From Sphaeramia orbicularis (taxonomy: Eukaryota; Chordata; Actinopteri; Kurtiformes; Apogonidae): a DNA stretch of 64,000 nucleotides. The notes beneath the pieces were generated by a model. That model was not told the DNA's origin. It made no database searches and saw nothing but the letters and a program-made list of their open reading frames with translations. Each line of letters opens with the position of its first letter. Position 1 is the stretch's first letter. The stretch lies in the NCBI RefSeq assembly GCF_902148855.1, contig NC_043966.1:25143147-25207146 (forward strand), read 5' to 3'. The translations under genes and the position numbers were made by a program. Positions 46,620 through 60,976 of the stretch are shown here, in pieces.

Positions 46620-48340
46620 TGCATCTGTGTTGGAAAAGGAGGGAGGGTCACCATGTGCTGCTCAGCATATTAATGTGTTTAGTAGCAGCAGGCAGCAGTA
46701 TGTGCCTCTGCTTGTTGCAGTATGTGTTTGTGCAATCTGTAGGTGTAGATGTCTGTTTTTGATTACTTCTTAAGGAGCAATGTTAAAAACTTCCTGAATA
46801 CTCTGCAGGTGTTATTGTGAAATGAACAGGACATAAGGTCGGTATGTGTTTTTGTACCCCTTTGAGTGTGGGGGGTTGAGAATGCATGCATGTGTGTTTA
46901 TTATAGACCCCCTCCATGCCTGAAGGCCCCATTGTGACAAACTGGAGGGGAACGAACGATAAAAGCTTTCTGCTGTCTTATCCTTTTATGGGGAGAAGCT
47001 GGCAAAGTAGGCAAGTTCGTTCTTATTCCAAGTGCCCGCATTGTAGGCAAGAGACAAACAAAACCAGGTTGGGAGTTTTTCTTCTTTTCCAGCTTAAAAA
47101 CTTGAAAGATTTTCTCAACCTGACTCAGAAAAATCCTTCTGACTTCTGCCTCTTCTTAGAATATATATCCTAACTTGAATTTGAGTGAAAATAGAGTATG
47201 TTTATTGTAAGAATGTGTGCATGAAAAGGACTTTTTCCTCTGAGACTCCATCGTGGCCGTGAGAATGAGCACTTGCCTTTATAAATCACTACATGTTCAA
47301 GCAACATTATTTAATAGTACACTCACAAGATAAGACTGAGGAAACACTAAATTACACCATTATGAATAAACGCTCAAAGAAGAGACGATTAATAGCTGAG
47401 ATGTTCTGCAGGAAATTAATACAAGCGATAGATGTAGGTACTGTTTATATTCTGTGTTTTGTAGAAAAAGTTAATGTTTAGAAGGAATGAGCATAGTGTG
47501 GGTATATGCATGACTACGCTGGATACACAGGGAATGTTTATTAAAGAATTAAAAAAGTTATGCAACTTCTAAAAACATAGTCCAGAGCCCACCCAACTCT
47601 AGTATACACTGACATTTGAAGCTTTTGATCCCATCTGCATTTAATCTGTCTCTTAAATGAGGACGGGGAATGATGAAGTACTTTCAAAACACGCTGTCCA
47701 CTCTTTACCGCAAAAACATCAAATAACTGACTGACATTTTAAAGCATATATTCTTTCAATGTATAAGAGAGTGTAAAGAGTGCTTAATAAATGAGAATGT
47801 AATTGAACTAAAGATGGACTCATAAGTTCTGTGTAAAACTTTTCCTTCTGTCAGGCCTTTCTAAGGAAGGTTCTGGTGGTTATTATCATGTGGTTGTGCT
47901 TGGAATCAATGCAGTGTTGGTGAAAGTACCTTCTAAATAGAGCTCTGAAAACCGTAACTGATTAAATTTACAATGTACTATGGCAAAATGCACCATGAAA
48001 CAGATGACTGAGTGGTCAAAATGGCTTTAAAATGGGCTAAACCAAACTATAAACTGACTAGTTATATTACTTGATTGTCTTGTACTAGGAGACTTGAGAT
48101 TGGATACAGAAATACAGCAATACATCAGTCCATTTATTGTTTAATTGTTTATGCAGAATGTGTATTTAATTTATAATAGATTGCAGCTGTTTTACTAACA
48201 TAGTCATGGCAGATGGTTCTTGTCAAAGAGTTTAATAGCAAATGACACCATGTTTAATTGTTTAACTGTCAAAGACCTAAATAGCAGTTGGCAAACAAAC
48301 AAAAAAAAGCTGTTTACTGACTTTTTAACCATTAATTGTA
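46620..48340. other. Intergenic stretch, no gene recognised
   Basis: AT-rich DNA without splice-supported coding sequence, long repeats or RNA genes that I can identify. Confidence 0.4.
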
Positions 48341-48347
48341 CCAATAC

Positions 48348-48862
48348 TAGTGCTGTCAAATGATTAGAATTTTTAATCAGATTAATCACAGGGTTGCTGT
48401 GGACTAATTTAGATTAATCATGATTAAATATAATTCATTTTTAATCTATATTAATTGTGTTTTATTTTGCATGAGCAAACAGACTCAAGAAAGAAGGAAA
48501 TATATATGTACGTAACATGTTTATTAAACACCTTCAACAGTTTCAACAAAACAGCTTGAAACAAAACAACTTGAAACAACTGTTCCATCTTGGGGTTTTT
48601 TGTCTTCATTTTTCCATCCAGAGGATCAACATGCTGTTTAGTGTCTTCCATCTTTATGGGTTGGTTCTGCTGCCTGTCACTACCAGATCAACTGCCCATT
48701 TGCACATGCACGACGGTAACACTACAAACTGACCCAAATGCGTTAGCAGAGACCTTCAGAGTCATTCTGCGCTGCAGATGGATTAATTGCATTACAATTT
48801 TTAATCAAATTAATCATGATGACAGATTAATCCACGTTAATGTGTTAATTTTGGCAGCCCTA
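48348..48862. mobile_element. hAT-like non-autonomous element with TAGNGCTG ends, 515 bp
   Basis: The ends TAGTGCTGTCAAA and, inverted, TAGGGCTGCCAAA form short terminal inverted repeats. Flanking 8-mers ACCAATAC (48340-48347) and ATCAATAC (48863-48870) match at 7 of 8 positions, as expected for an aged hAT duplication. Sub-terminal ATTAATC/GATTAAT phrases recur at both ends. No transposase frame. Confidence 0.7.
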
Positions 48863-48899
48863 ATCAATACATTTACATAATGCCTGCAAAATGTAGTTG

Positions 48900-49279
48900 C
48901 TCAACTTTTCACTGGCATCAGATATATCTTTTTTTTTTTTCTATTCAGAGGCTTCGTAGTGAACATGGAGACACAGTCATCTTATGTAACACCGATTCAC
49001 CTGTAAAACCCATGTGGTTTGACAAATGACAGTGGTTGTAGACATTTGTTAAATTAATTACGTCTTTTGCTTAAAAGATCATTTTTTCCCTCAGTTTTGA
49101 TATAATAACCTTTGAATTAACTCTGAGCTTTTGTGAACATTTACATGATCAGTAAATTCATGAAAAATGCAAAATGCAGAGGATATTAGAATAAATTATG
49201 GTAAACCACTTAGGAAACAATAAATGTAGAGACAAATTCATTTGGAAGTCTCCACAAAATAGTTCTATATATTTGAGGG
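48900..49279. mobile_element. 5'-truncated piggyBac-like element (copy 2)
   Basis: It matches the 3' three quarters of the 19785-20283 element (AGAGGCTTCGTAGTGAACAT, then ACTCTGAGCTTTTGTGAACA) and ends GGG before TTAA at 49280-49283. The left end is absent, close to the right boundary of the neighbouring hAT-like element. Confidence 0.6.
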
Positions 49280-49864
49280 TTAAATATTACAAGCTAGAGG
49301 CAATGCATCTGCGGTTTGGATACATTTTTCATTTATCCTATGTAAAAAGATATTTTATAAAATAAAAGTCATGTGAATGGGACTTTTTTTTTAAAATACC
49401 TGCTTGAAAAAAATATCTATAGTAGAGTGGACAGGGTATAAACCTTTAATTCATTCAGGGTCTTTCCTCCACCCAAATATGATGAATAAAAAAAATTAAA
49501 AATCCATGTTTTATTTTTATGACTCAGTATGTGGTTTGTTGGATAAACAGTTTAATTACTTGACATATTACACAAATATGAATTTATTTGAAGAGAACTG
49601 TTGCAACATGAAGCGTACTTGCTCAACTACACTTTCACCGCTCCCCAAATTTGGACAGATGTCAAACACAATTATGCTTTTTATTTTCACTCAGGTCTGA
49701 GCACGCACCTGTTAGACTCAGCCCTGCTGTACCTGCATACGTCAAACGCCCCTATGTTGAAAGAAAAGATAAACTGAATGGAAAAGTACAGTCACTTCCT
49801 GCATCAGACTATATTGTCTCACTTAACTGTATTTCTGTAGAAAACAAGTAATCCTCTAGTCATT

Positions 49865-49995
49865 TTTATTTATTTTATATTTATTTAACCAGGAAGAAAA
49901 TGCCATTCAGATTAAGAACCTCTTTTCCAAGGGAGTCCTGGCCAAGAGGCAGCACAACACATAGTTACAACATACAGTTACATCATACAGTTACA
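49865..49995. repeat. Fish interspersed repeat fragment (TTTATTTAACCAGG type)
   Basis: TTATTTAACCAGGAAGAAAA followed by ATTAAGAACCTCTTTTCCAA and GTCCTGGCCAAGAGGCAGC is a phrase order recurrent in fish genomes. It is followed by three imperfect ACATACAGTTACA units. Class unknown. Confidence 0.45.
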
Positions 49996-50275
49996 ACATA
50001 CAATAATTTACAAGCCCAGTCATAGTTTCTAGTAGTTGATAGTATTGACTATTTCATTTCTTAGCCACTCCAAATTCCTATTAAAAAATTTAGGTATTGA
50101 TGAAATCCATATTCCTAATAATAAATGAGGTTGTATTAACTTTAATCCACTCAATTTTTATATTAATACTCAGGTGAGAACCTCATTTTAACTGAGTAAC
50201 ATTAAAAATGCCCTATACATGATAAAATACAGAAAAGTGACAATGATAATGTAAAAATTAGAAAAATAAATTTTA

Positions 50276-50815
50276 CCCATGAAGACCCAAACAAGCACTG
50301 CTGACCAAACAGCATCTACTGATCTAAACTGTTTAATACCTGCTGATCCACTAATTCTATCAATACATGTAAATAATTAGTGTAAAATGCAGTTTGTCAT
50401 CTTTCCATTGTCATCAGATATGACCCATTTGGACATTCAGAGGCTCCATAGGAAACATGGAAACTTTGTCATCTTCTAAAACACTGATTCACCAGTAAAA
50501 CTCACGGAGTTGGATCGATGACAGTGGAAGGAGACACTTGGTTTATGTTCAGTTAATGATATATTTTATTAAAGAAGTCACTTTTTCTTCAGTTGTCTCT
50601 ATTTTGATATAATAACCTTTGAATCTACTCTGAGCTGTTATGAACATCTACATGATCAGTGAATTAAATGTAAGAAATTACATGATTGTCACTGAAAAAA
50701 TTCAAAATAAAGAAGATAATATAACAATAAATACAGAGAAATCATTTAAGAAAGGTTAAATATAGATAAAATTCATTTGGGAACTGACACAAAAGTAGCC
50801 CTGGGTCCTTATGGG
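50276..50815. mobile_element. piggyBac-like non-autonomous element (copy 3), 540 bp
   Basis: It begins CCCATGAAGACCCAAAC and ends GGGTCCTTATGGG followed by TTAA; the left TTAA has drifted to TTTA. The whole length aligns by eye with the 19785-20283 copy, including ATGACCCATTTGGACATTCA. Confidence 0.7.
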
Positions 50816-51868
50816 TTAAAATAAGAAAGCTCAATGAGTAATTGCAGTTATTAAAATACAAAACAAATAAATCAACTAAAGCAAAAATAGACATAAGCTT
50901 TAACTGGTCCTAAAGCTAAGTTTAAAGATGGTTAAAAAAATTTTTAAACTGATTTTCCATTCTTGGTAAAAACATACATGCAACATAAAATACTGTAAAA
51001 AAAAAAAAAAAAAAATCACTATTTTCCATGAAGTTGGAATAAAATATTTTTACCTCTACTCATGAAGTGATTGTGATGATGTGCTTTATTCTTGATAGAC
51101 AAAGTGTAACTGGGACTCAGTACGTAATCATTGTACCTGGTCAAAGGTGACTAGTGATGTGTATAAATAGGAATAAGAAGAGGAATGTGTCTGGAAACAA
51201 AATTATTCCAATTTTATGGGCAACAGTGCATTTAGGCCATCGTGAAAAGTTTACTTAAATGAAAAAATAAGACCTCTGTGTATGCTTTAAACTGTGGTTT
51301 AAAGGTGACTGTGAAAGTAAAGCCATATCTCTCAAACCCATGAATATAAAGGTTTTGTAAATTGACTTTTCAGGTTGTTTTGGCTGTCAAAGATAAATAT
51401 CTTTTTCACCCCTTATTGTCCCTCTGTCTGCAAACGTCGGGAGCTGATAATTTTACGCAACCTGCAACGAGGTGGTTCACGTTACTGTGACTTGTCTGAG
51501 GTTTAAGTGAGTCATTTCAACGTCCATTCTTGAGTAAGACAACATTACTCCAGGAAGTTTGAGCTGATAATCTTCATTTGTATCTGCTGATAGTTACAAA
51601 AATCTCCACAACACATTCCAGTGCAAAAGTTACAGTATCCAATATTTTATTATGGAGCAACTGTTTAAGAACTGTTTAAGAATCTCTATTACAAAATTAA
51701 GGTATAAAAGAATTGTGTTTATGACACAAATAAAATGCTAAAATATTTCACTCTCTCTCAATAAATCTTTGTAGTCAGCATATTTTAGTCTATGATGTAT
51801 GATCAATATAGCTATTAATACTACATTAGTACTGGAAACATATCTTACATCAAAGGCAGTGTCATGGA

Positions 51869-51930
51869 TTCATCTTCCAGTTGTATTGTATTCATCTTCC
51901 AGTTGTATTGTATTCATATTCCAGTTGTGT
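51869..51930. repeat. 22-bp tandem repeat, almost three copies
   Basis: The unit TTCATCTTCCAGTTGTATTG plus TA occurs twice exactly and a third time with small changes. Confidence 0.85.
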
Positions 51931-53990
51931 AAATGATCTCATGCTTATGTGTGGGAAAGATGACGTTACAAAACAAAACACTTAGACTCTTGGTCAAATA
52001 AGGCAACAGGGAGAGACAGAGGAGGATTAGAAATATTTAAAGTGTCCACAAACTCCTTATACTTAGATTTTATTTGTCTCATAATCCCACAATCTTGAAT
52101 AATAGATTAAATACAGTAGGTTGTATACGGTATTAAACAATTCATGGTCTGATTAAGAGACATCATTTACTGTATTTAAAACATCAAGTGCTCATGAGAG
52201 TACAAATTAGATGAATATGGGCAGATGACTGTGTAATATTCATCGTCATACCCAGGTTAATGTGCAGACTCACTGTTCAGGTGAAACCAAGCACAGCAGG
52301 TACACACATACCTTGGTTCTGATTGTACCAGTGATATGGGGCAGTGTTTTGTCTTCAGCCATTTTCCAACTTAGGAGAAAAGGAGAAGAGGATAAACACT
52401 GTCTGTGCCCTCATATAAACTATTCTTGAAACTGTACATCACTGCTAAGGAACTACCGTATATAATTGTATACATAACAGTTTCCACTACCATTAACAGA
52501 CCAGACTGTGAGGTCAATGCAAACTGGCTTCAGAGCCCAAAGGAATAAAAGAACCCAAAGCATGAGTCATGTTACTCCAGATAATGACTGGCGCGCTGGT
52601 GCAGATTCCCTCTCCCACTACCACAGCATGTTACAGCACGTTACTAAAAATGTGGCTGACAAAAAGCACGTACAGTATCACTACCACTATTTAATTTCAC
52701 TATTACACCATGACTACATCAAAATGAAGCAGTGTTACGATAGTTAATACGATCAAGCTACTTGATGTCAGAAACATCTGCTCATTAAGTGAAAACATGA
52801 GACTCTTGAGTTTACTATAATCACTCAGGCAGGCGTTTCTGTGAATGTGACAAAACTTCAGTGTGTGAGAGCCTTGACATCCCACTAATGATAACGCAGA
52901 GACTCATTCCCTCTGCTACCCACACCTCTCTGAGGATTTAAAGAATTCCTATTTAAACAGGAAGCACTACTGCTGACTACATCCCCGTCACCTTTGACCC
53001 TAACTTCACTCGAAAGTAATCCCAGGGTTGTCTTGCAATCAGACTCTGTGAAGTTGTGCGAACCGCTATTTTTATCCAAAATATTGTGGGCTAAGAAATC
53101 TTACCATTCCTCCAGGGGAAAATTGGAAACAGGCATGTAATGATGTAGCAGCTTCACTGGATGACAAATCCTATAGGCATGTGTATGTGATTGGAAGAAT
53201 GTATTTAAAGGAGTGGGCTGGAAATGGGGGATTCCATCCTGAAACAAGCTCAGAAGAGTTTGAATCAACTGAAAGACTTAGTGGATGTGAATATAAGCAT
53301 CCGTTGTGATGGACATGGATTGCTAATTACCAGTTAAATATGCTTTTAATGTAGAGAAAAAAATTATGGAGGAATCAGGATTTACTTTGACTGGATATAG
53401 TAGTGAGTACAACTACGCAGAACACAGAAATAATGAAGGGCAGAAAAGAAAAGGAAAAATCTCATGACATTTTCTGCCATCAACACACTCTGCTGAATAT
53501 CAGAACCAGAAGATAATACCAAATACTCAAGATGTGAGGTTGGTACTATTTGTGTTTACTTTACAGAATATCAGCTCCTTCTGGTGAATATCACTCTTCA
53601 CCTAGATGCTATTTCAAAATGCTGACTGAAATTTAACAAGTGAAATCTGAAATAACATGACTGAAGGATGAATTTAACTAGTATCCAATACGTTTGGGCT
53701 TAAACACCATCTTAAACTGAAAATGGAAAACTGTCATCTTGCTTTTGTTAAATATATTGCACAAATATATAACCAGAATTAGCCAGTGCATAAAGGTTAA
53801 AGTCTATGAAAGTCTATTTGAGTAAATTTAACCATCATTGTGGTAAATGTTAATTCTGGCTTTTATTGTTGGCTTCATTGTCGTGATTCTGCACAACCCT
53901 TTAAATAAGGTTATAGCTCCCCTTAGTGGTAAATGGCTGCTATTATAGACTTTGATTTTATTTTTCACTTGGTAATGTAAAGTCTAAAAG

Positions 53991-54150
<160 letters not shown>

Positions 54151-54472
54151 GGGAAATTCAAGTAAAAGAGCTGATCATACACTTTCTGCATGTTTTCTAT
54201 CACAGTATTAATTCAGAGCTGAATATATTTTACACTCTTAACCCTAAAATCATATGACAGAACATTATAGTGGTTACACAGGTGTTTCGTTCAGTCACTT
54301 GAAAACTTTGCTCATTTGTGAAATTGTTTTAGTTATTTCTCCTGGGATTTGCTTTCTTTAGAGTTTCTCACATTTAATTTAATTTAATTTAATGAAATAT
54401 GACTCCTCAGAGGCAGAACATCTTTAGTGTAAAAACTGTTTGACCTAGCGTTGCCATACCACTACAGTTGTA

Positions 54473-54515
54473 ACTCTTATAGGCTGTTACAAAACATGTA
54501 ACAGCCTATAAGAGT
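54473..54515. repeat. Perfect 18-bp inverted repeat with 7-nt loop
   Basis: ACTCTTATAGGCTGTTAC is followed by aaaacat and the exact inverse GTAACAGCCTATAAGAGT. The stem is 18 of 18 pairs. Confidence 0.9.
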
Positions 54516-57090
54516 GCCTCGGATTCAAATACCCAACAGTAACATAACACCTCTTCATCAGTCATTTACAATAAAGTCCTGATATTTGTCCCCAGTGCAG
54601 ATTTACATTCACACCTTGACTCAAATGTGACACATGGACTTCTGCGTCAACGGGCTGCAGTAATGCCTACAGCGACATGGATGATGAGCACAAAGCTAAA
54701 GCCAAATTACATGCTCAGGTGATTTCAACCCACAGATGATCACAGGACTTGTAATATGTCAGTGATACTACAGAAAATCAACCTTCCCACCGGTCTTTTA
54801 GATCTCAGGAAATCTTAGATAAGAAGGGCGGCAATCTACAAAGCACATACCACTTCTGTACATTCAAACATTCAGGCTATTGTTTGGGTTTTGTGTGTAA
54901 TCTTCAAAGAACTCTAAAACTAACCTTATGAATGAACACGGTGAACGGAATATGATAGTATAAATAGAAGGTAAGGTCTAATCTTTTAAATAGTTTGTTC
55001 AGTTCATTGGCTTCATAGCAGTGACAATATGGCTGTCTTACATAACCATTCAGTACAAGAAATAGGGTGGGAACTTGAGAAAAACAACCTGTAGAGGGGA
55101 GAAAATCCTTGTGCACACACATTATAGTCAGGAGAGATAGATATGGGCTGGCAAAAGGGTAGCATGAAGACTTTAACAGGCAGCAGAAGCATATGGGTGA
55201 CAAATTAAAGGAAAAACTTAATAATTGAGTAGTTTCTTGCACGACTTAAGCCCACCATCCATGGTTCATGAGAGTTCACTTAATGTTTGATGAGTGACCA
55301 GATGTCAACCCATTTAGACACCAGTGGGAAATTTTGTACCAGTGTGTTTAGACATCACTCTAGTCATCATCATTAAAACATGAAATGGGGGGATTTGGTT
55401 TTCATTCCTCTGATAGAGTTCAGACACCGTTTAATCAGTACCACGGCAACAGTACTGAATCTGTTCTGGACACATATGGTGGTCCCACACCTTACTTACA
55501 CACTTAATGTTATTTTTCCTTTGTCATCTGTCTATTTCAGCTTGATGGTCAACAATCACACATATTTCCTTGGAAAGGTCCGCAAATCAAGATATCTTAA
55601 ATCTTCATCTACTGTGTAAAAACAGTATTATTGACCTTCACATCTAAAGCCAAATGAACTTGAATCTTTTTGTGAGTTTAATTTATATGATGATATAATT
55701 GCATTTTCAGATTCAAGTGCATTAGGTTTGTGCATTTACAAACATTTATTTCCAAGTCTTCAAATATCAAAGATCACTATTGAGAGACAAAACAGTACAG
55801 TACAGCACTGCGCAAAAAGCTCAGGCCATCTTCAGCTTTGTTGTTTTTGCAGGGTTGTAATGAGCATACATATTAATTTCTCAGTTGGTTTTCTTCAGAT
55901 ACAGCAAGAAAGTACAAGGAATATGAGGGCAGTATTAAAAACATACAAAAAAACATGTCTAAATGGCTTCTACAGGCTAAAGTCAGTATTTAGTATGACA
56001 GTGCCCCAAACAATAATAAACAACTGGCATGTGGTGCATGAAAACTGGTAAAAAAAAACAACAAAAAAACAAAAACAAAAAAAACTACCAGAAAATCAAT
56101 ACAATACTGCCTCAACAAAAATAAACTAAGACAGGATAAGTGCGAAGGGAGGTCACACTAAATAGACACTTTAGTATGTAGAAGCTCTTTATCTTCTTGA
56201 AACTTTTGTTTTTAATGCTATTTCCTGTATATTCTGATTGTATTTTAATAGAGATAGACTGTATATAATTAATGATCAGAGAAACTGTGATGTTCCATAT
56301 CAATTTCTGAATAGCTGTTTTGTAGTTTGCAATTTGGCCATTATCGCGTTGGCTTTTTGGAGCAAGAAGTGAACATATTTGGACACATGGGGTGGAACTA
56401 CAGGAGCCTGGGCCTAATTCTAAATGCTAGCTTACTTCCATGATACAATGGTAAAGTTTATCATACAATGCAAAACAAAGTCATTTTATAGTCCTGTTAG
56501 TGGAATCTGTTAACAACAATAACAGTCGAACAAATTTTTTTATTAAATAACTTGAAACTCTGAAAGTCTGAGGGGTGACATTGCAGACATCATAGGTGGT
56601 TTATACTTAAGATTTTTCCTCCCTTAGGAAGATCTCAGGGTAATTAGAGGTTAGGTTTTTATTGGCAACTTACTCTGCTGCCATTTTCAGAGTTTCGATT
56701 TAATAAAGCATGTTTTTTTCCTGACAGACAACATGCATGCACTTGTAGTTAATAGGTTCCACAAACAAGACTGTAAAATTACTTAGTTTCTCAATGCTTG
56801 ATTAAGATAACTGTTTTTCCCACTCAGTAAGCAAGCTTTTAGCATTAGCTCACCTTTGACCTCTCGGAGTTCTACCCTTTTTGTCCAAATATGATCACTT
56901 CTAGCTCCAAAAAACCCCCAACATGGCTGCAGTCAAATTTATCACAGTTCCTTCTTACACTTATTATACACATTTGTACATTTCCAGCCACAAATGTACT
57001 TTTCTATATTTTTGTCCAAAATGATCCAAATCTGGGTTGGAAACATTCTTTAGGCATTCTTTTCATATCAAAGCTTAAAAACTTATTTAA

Positions 57091-58266
57091 TCCATAAAGA
57101 CCCAAACATCCACTGGCGACCAATATCACTCACTGATATAAAAAGTAAAAAAGCTGCTGATCCACTAATCTGATGAATCCATGTAAATAATTGGTGTAAG
57201 ATGCAGTAGTGAATGTGGAAATACCATCATCCTCTACAACAATAATTCACCCGTAAAACTAAGGGAGTTTAATAAATGACAGTGGATGGAGACACTTGTT
57301 TTATGTTCATTTAATAATATATTTTACTGAAAAAGTCACTTCTTCAGTTTTCTCTGTTTCTGATACAATAACGCTCAACTTTAATTTGAACTTTTATGAA
57401 CACCTATGTCACAGATGTCAAACATGCGGCCCGGGGGCCAAATCCGGCCCGCCAAAGGCCAAGGGCCCTTGGGATGAATTTGTGAAATGTAAAAATTACA
57501 ATAATATATTAACAATCCTTCTAGTTCAGGTTCCACATTCAGACCAATTCAATCTCCAGTGGGCAGGACCACAAAAATACCATCATAATAACATATAAAT
57601 AATGACAACTCCAAATGTTTCTCTTTGTAAATGTAAATATTTTCATGTATTTACATTAAAACAAAGCTTAATTTTGCAAAAAAAAAAAAAAAAAAAAAAA
57701 GTGAATAACCTGAGATGTCTTAAGAGAAGCAAGTACAGTTTTAACAATATTCTGCCTGTTACTAAATGTTGTGTGTGTTTGTAGATCCACTGTGATCTGT
57801 AAGTTATAATGTACATATGTAAATGATAAACTGAGGCATAATATTGTTAAAATGACACTTATTTTTTCAGTTTGTTCATGTTATTGACATCTTTTGAAAA
57901 GATAGTTTGTAGATGTAAATCTGTTCATAATGTAAATTTACTTTTTTTGCTCTAAAACATAGAGAAAAGTTTGGAGTTGACATTATTTATATATTATTAT
58001 GTTATTATTTTACTGGTTTGGCCCATTTCAGATCAAATTTAGCTGAATGTGGCCCCTGAACTAAAATACGTTTGACACCCCTGATCTACATGATCGGCAA
58101 ATTCATTGAAAAAAAAAAAAAAAAAATCTAATTTCCACAGGAAAAACTCCAAATACAGAGGACAATATTACAATAATGTGGGGAAAAAAAAATCACTTCG
58201 CAAAGGTTAAATAGAGAGAAAAATTTATTTGGGAACTGCCATCCAAGAAGCACTAGGTCTTTATGG
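57091..58266. mobile_element. piggyBac-like element (copy 4) interrupted by a hAT-like insertion
   Basis: The left end TTAA then TCCATAAAGACCCAAACAT and the right end GGTCTTTATGGATAA match the other copies with drift. The body matches on both sides of the 674-bp insertion at 57410-58083, which splits the phrase gaacatctacatgatc found intact in the other copies. Confidence 0.65.
57410..58083. mobile_element. hAT-like non-autonomous element, nested in a piggyBac-like copy
   Basis: The left end CACAGATGTCAAAC and the right end GTTTGACACCCCTG are inverted relatives. The start CGGCCCGGGGGCCAAATCCG and the end TGTGGCCCCTGAACTAAAAT are shared with the copy at 60256-60968. Flanking ACCTATGT and ATCTACAT agree at 5 of 8 positions, consistent with an old 8-bp duplication. 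A poly-A run lies at 57679-57700. No transposase frame. Confidence 0.7.
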
Positions 58267-58839
58267 ATAAACTAAGTTGTTGCAATAACTCTTGTCTACT
58301 CTATGCATCTTATTTAAATTATAATCAAATAAATAAACAAAATTATAAGTAGATTTTATTTTTTTTTGTCCTCATATCATATGTCATTTTAATTTTATTT
58401 TATCAAATATAGTTTATTTATCATTTGCAAGTTTTACAAAAATGAAGAACTTCAGCAAATAATAACAAACTGTGCAAAGTATGTAAAATTACAGGTATTC
58501 AACATAAAACTGGAGAATCACATCACATAACTTGCCAGGGGGTGTAGGGGTTTACAAAAAAATGCTAAAATGTATACAGATGTTCACAGTTGTTGTTGTC
58601 TTTTGATTAAGAGAAAACTTAACTGAGTCAGTGCACTGTTTGACCTCACTGTGAAAAGCATTAAAAGAAGTTTTTTGATGAGAACTTGCATTTGTGAATG
58701 TGGAATTTTGCCAAAAGAATGATAAAGTTAAAAATGAATGTTTCATTAGAATTGTTCTAAGTAGATTTCAAAGCTGAAAGAACACATTTTAGTGACAGAT
58801 GGAAACAGCCTGAGCCACAGAAAACCTCCTCCTGTGTGA

Positions 58840-60093
<1,254 letters not shown>

Positions 60094-60255
60094 TAAGATA
60101 CAACATTATATCAACTGGTGGCCAGAGCTGCAGCATCAACACTGATAAAATACAACAAAACACAACCTTTGAAGCATTTATGCACCAGTGCAACTTTATA
60201 CCAGGTTATGCATCAGTTGATAATAGGCCTGCAGTGGATTTATGTCAGTCTAAAC

Positions 60256-60968
60256 CACAGGTGTCAAACGTGCGGCCCGGGGGCCAAAACCGGCCCGCCA
60301 AAGGGTCCAATCATCCAAGGGTAGGATGAATTTGTGAAATGCAAAAAATTACATTCAAGATTTTAACAGTCAATGGTTTTACTTTAGGGGCCATGAAAAG
60401 CCCTACTTTAGTCTCAAGTGAGTCAGATCAGTAAAATACTACCATAAAAACCTACAAATAATGACAATTCCAAATTTTTCCTTTTTGTTCTAGTGTTAAA
60501 AAAAGTGAAATTACATGAAAATGTGTAAATTTACAAACTAGCCTTTCACAAAAAAATATGAAAAATTAGAAATGTGTTAAGAGAAGTAAGTGCAATTTGA
60601 CTAATATTCAGAAATGTACTAAAATATTTTGTAAATTTGCAGATCTATTGCGATCTGTAAGTTGTAATGCACATTTACAAATGATAAGCAGAGGCAGAAT
60701 ATAGTTAAAATTGCACTTATTTTTCTTAATAAATTTCAGTTTTTTTCATGGTTGTTCATGTTATTCACATTTGTAAAATGTCAGTTTATAGATGTAAACG
60801 TTTCTACAATGTAATTTTACTTTTTTTTTTTTTAACTATAAAACATATTGAAATGTTTGGAGTTGGCATTATTTCTATATTATTTTGTTATTATTTTACT
60901 GGTCCGGCCCACTGCAGATCATGTTGTGAGGATGTGGCCCCTGAACTAAAATGAGTTTGACACCCCTG
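60256..60968. mobile_element. hAT-like non-autonomous element, 713 bp, with perfect 8-bp duplication
   Basis: The ends CACAGGTGTCAAAC and GTTTGACACCCCTG are inverted matches, and GTCTAAAC flanks both sides (60248-60255 and 60969-60976) without a mismatch. The element lies 168 bp into the first intron of slc16a2. Same family as 57410-58083. Confidence 0.85.
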
Positions 60969-60976
60969 GTCTAAAC

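Noticed and set aside
46318-46762. Overlapping plus-strand frames of about 100 codons
   Set aside because: They arise from a pyrimidine-rich tract beside the proposed lrrn4cl first exon.
49695-49785. Plus-strand exon-like segment SEHAPVRLSPAVPAYVKRP with acceptor and donor
   Set aside because: Splice-like borders are present, but no partner exon, family match or conserved motif was found in this repeat-rich region.
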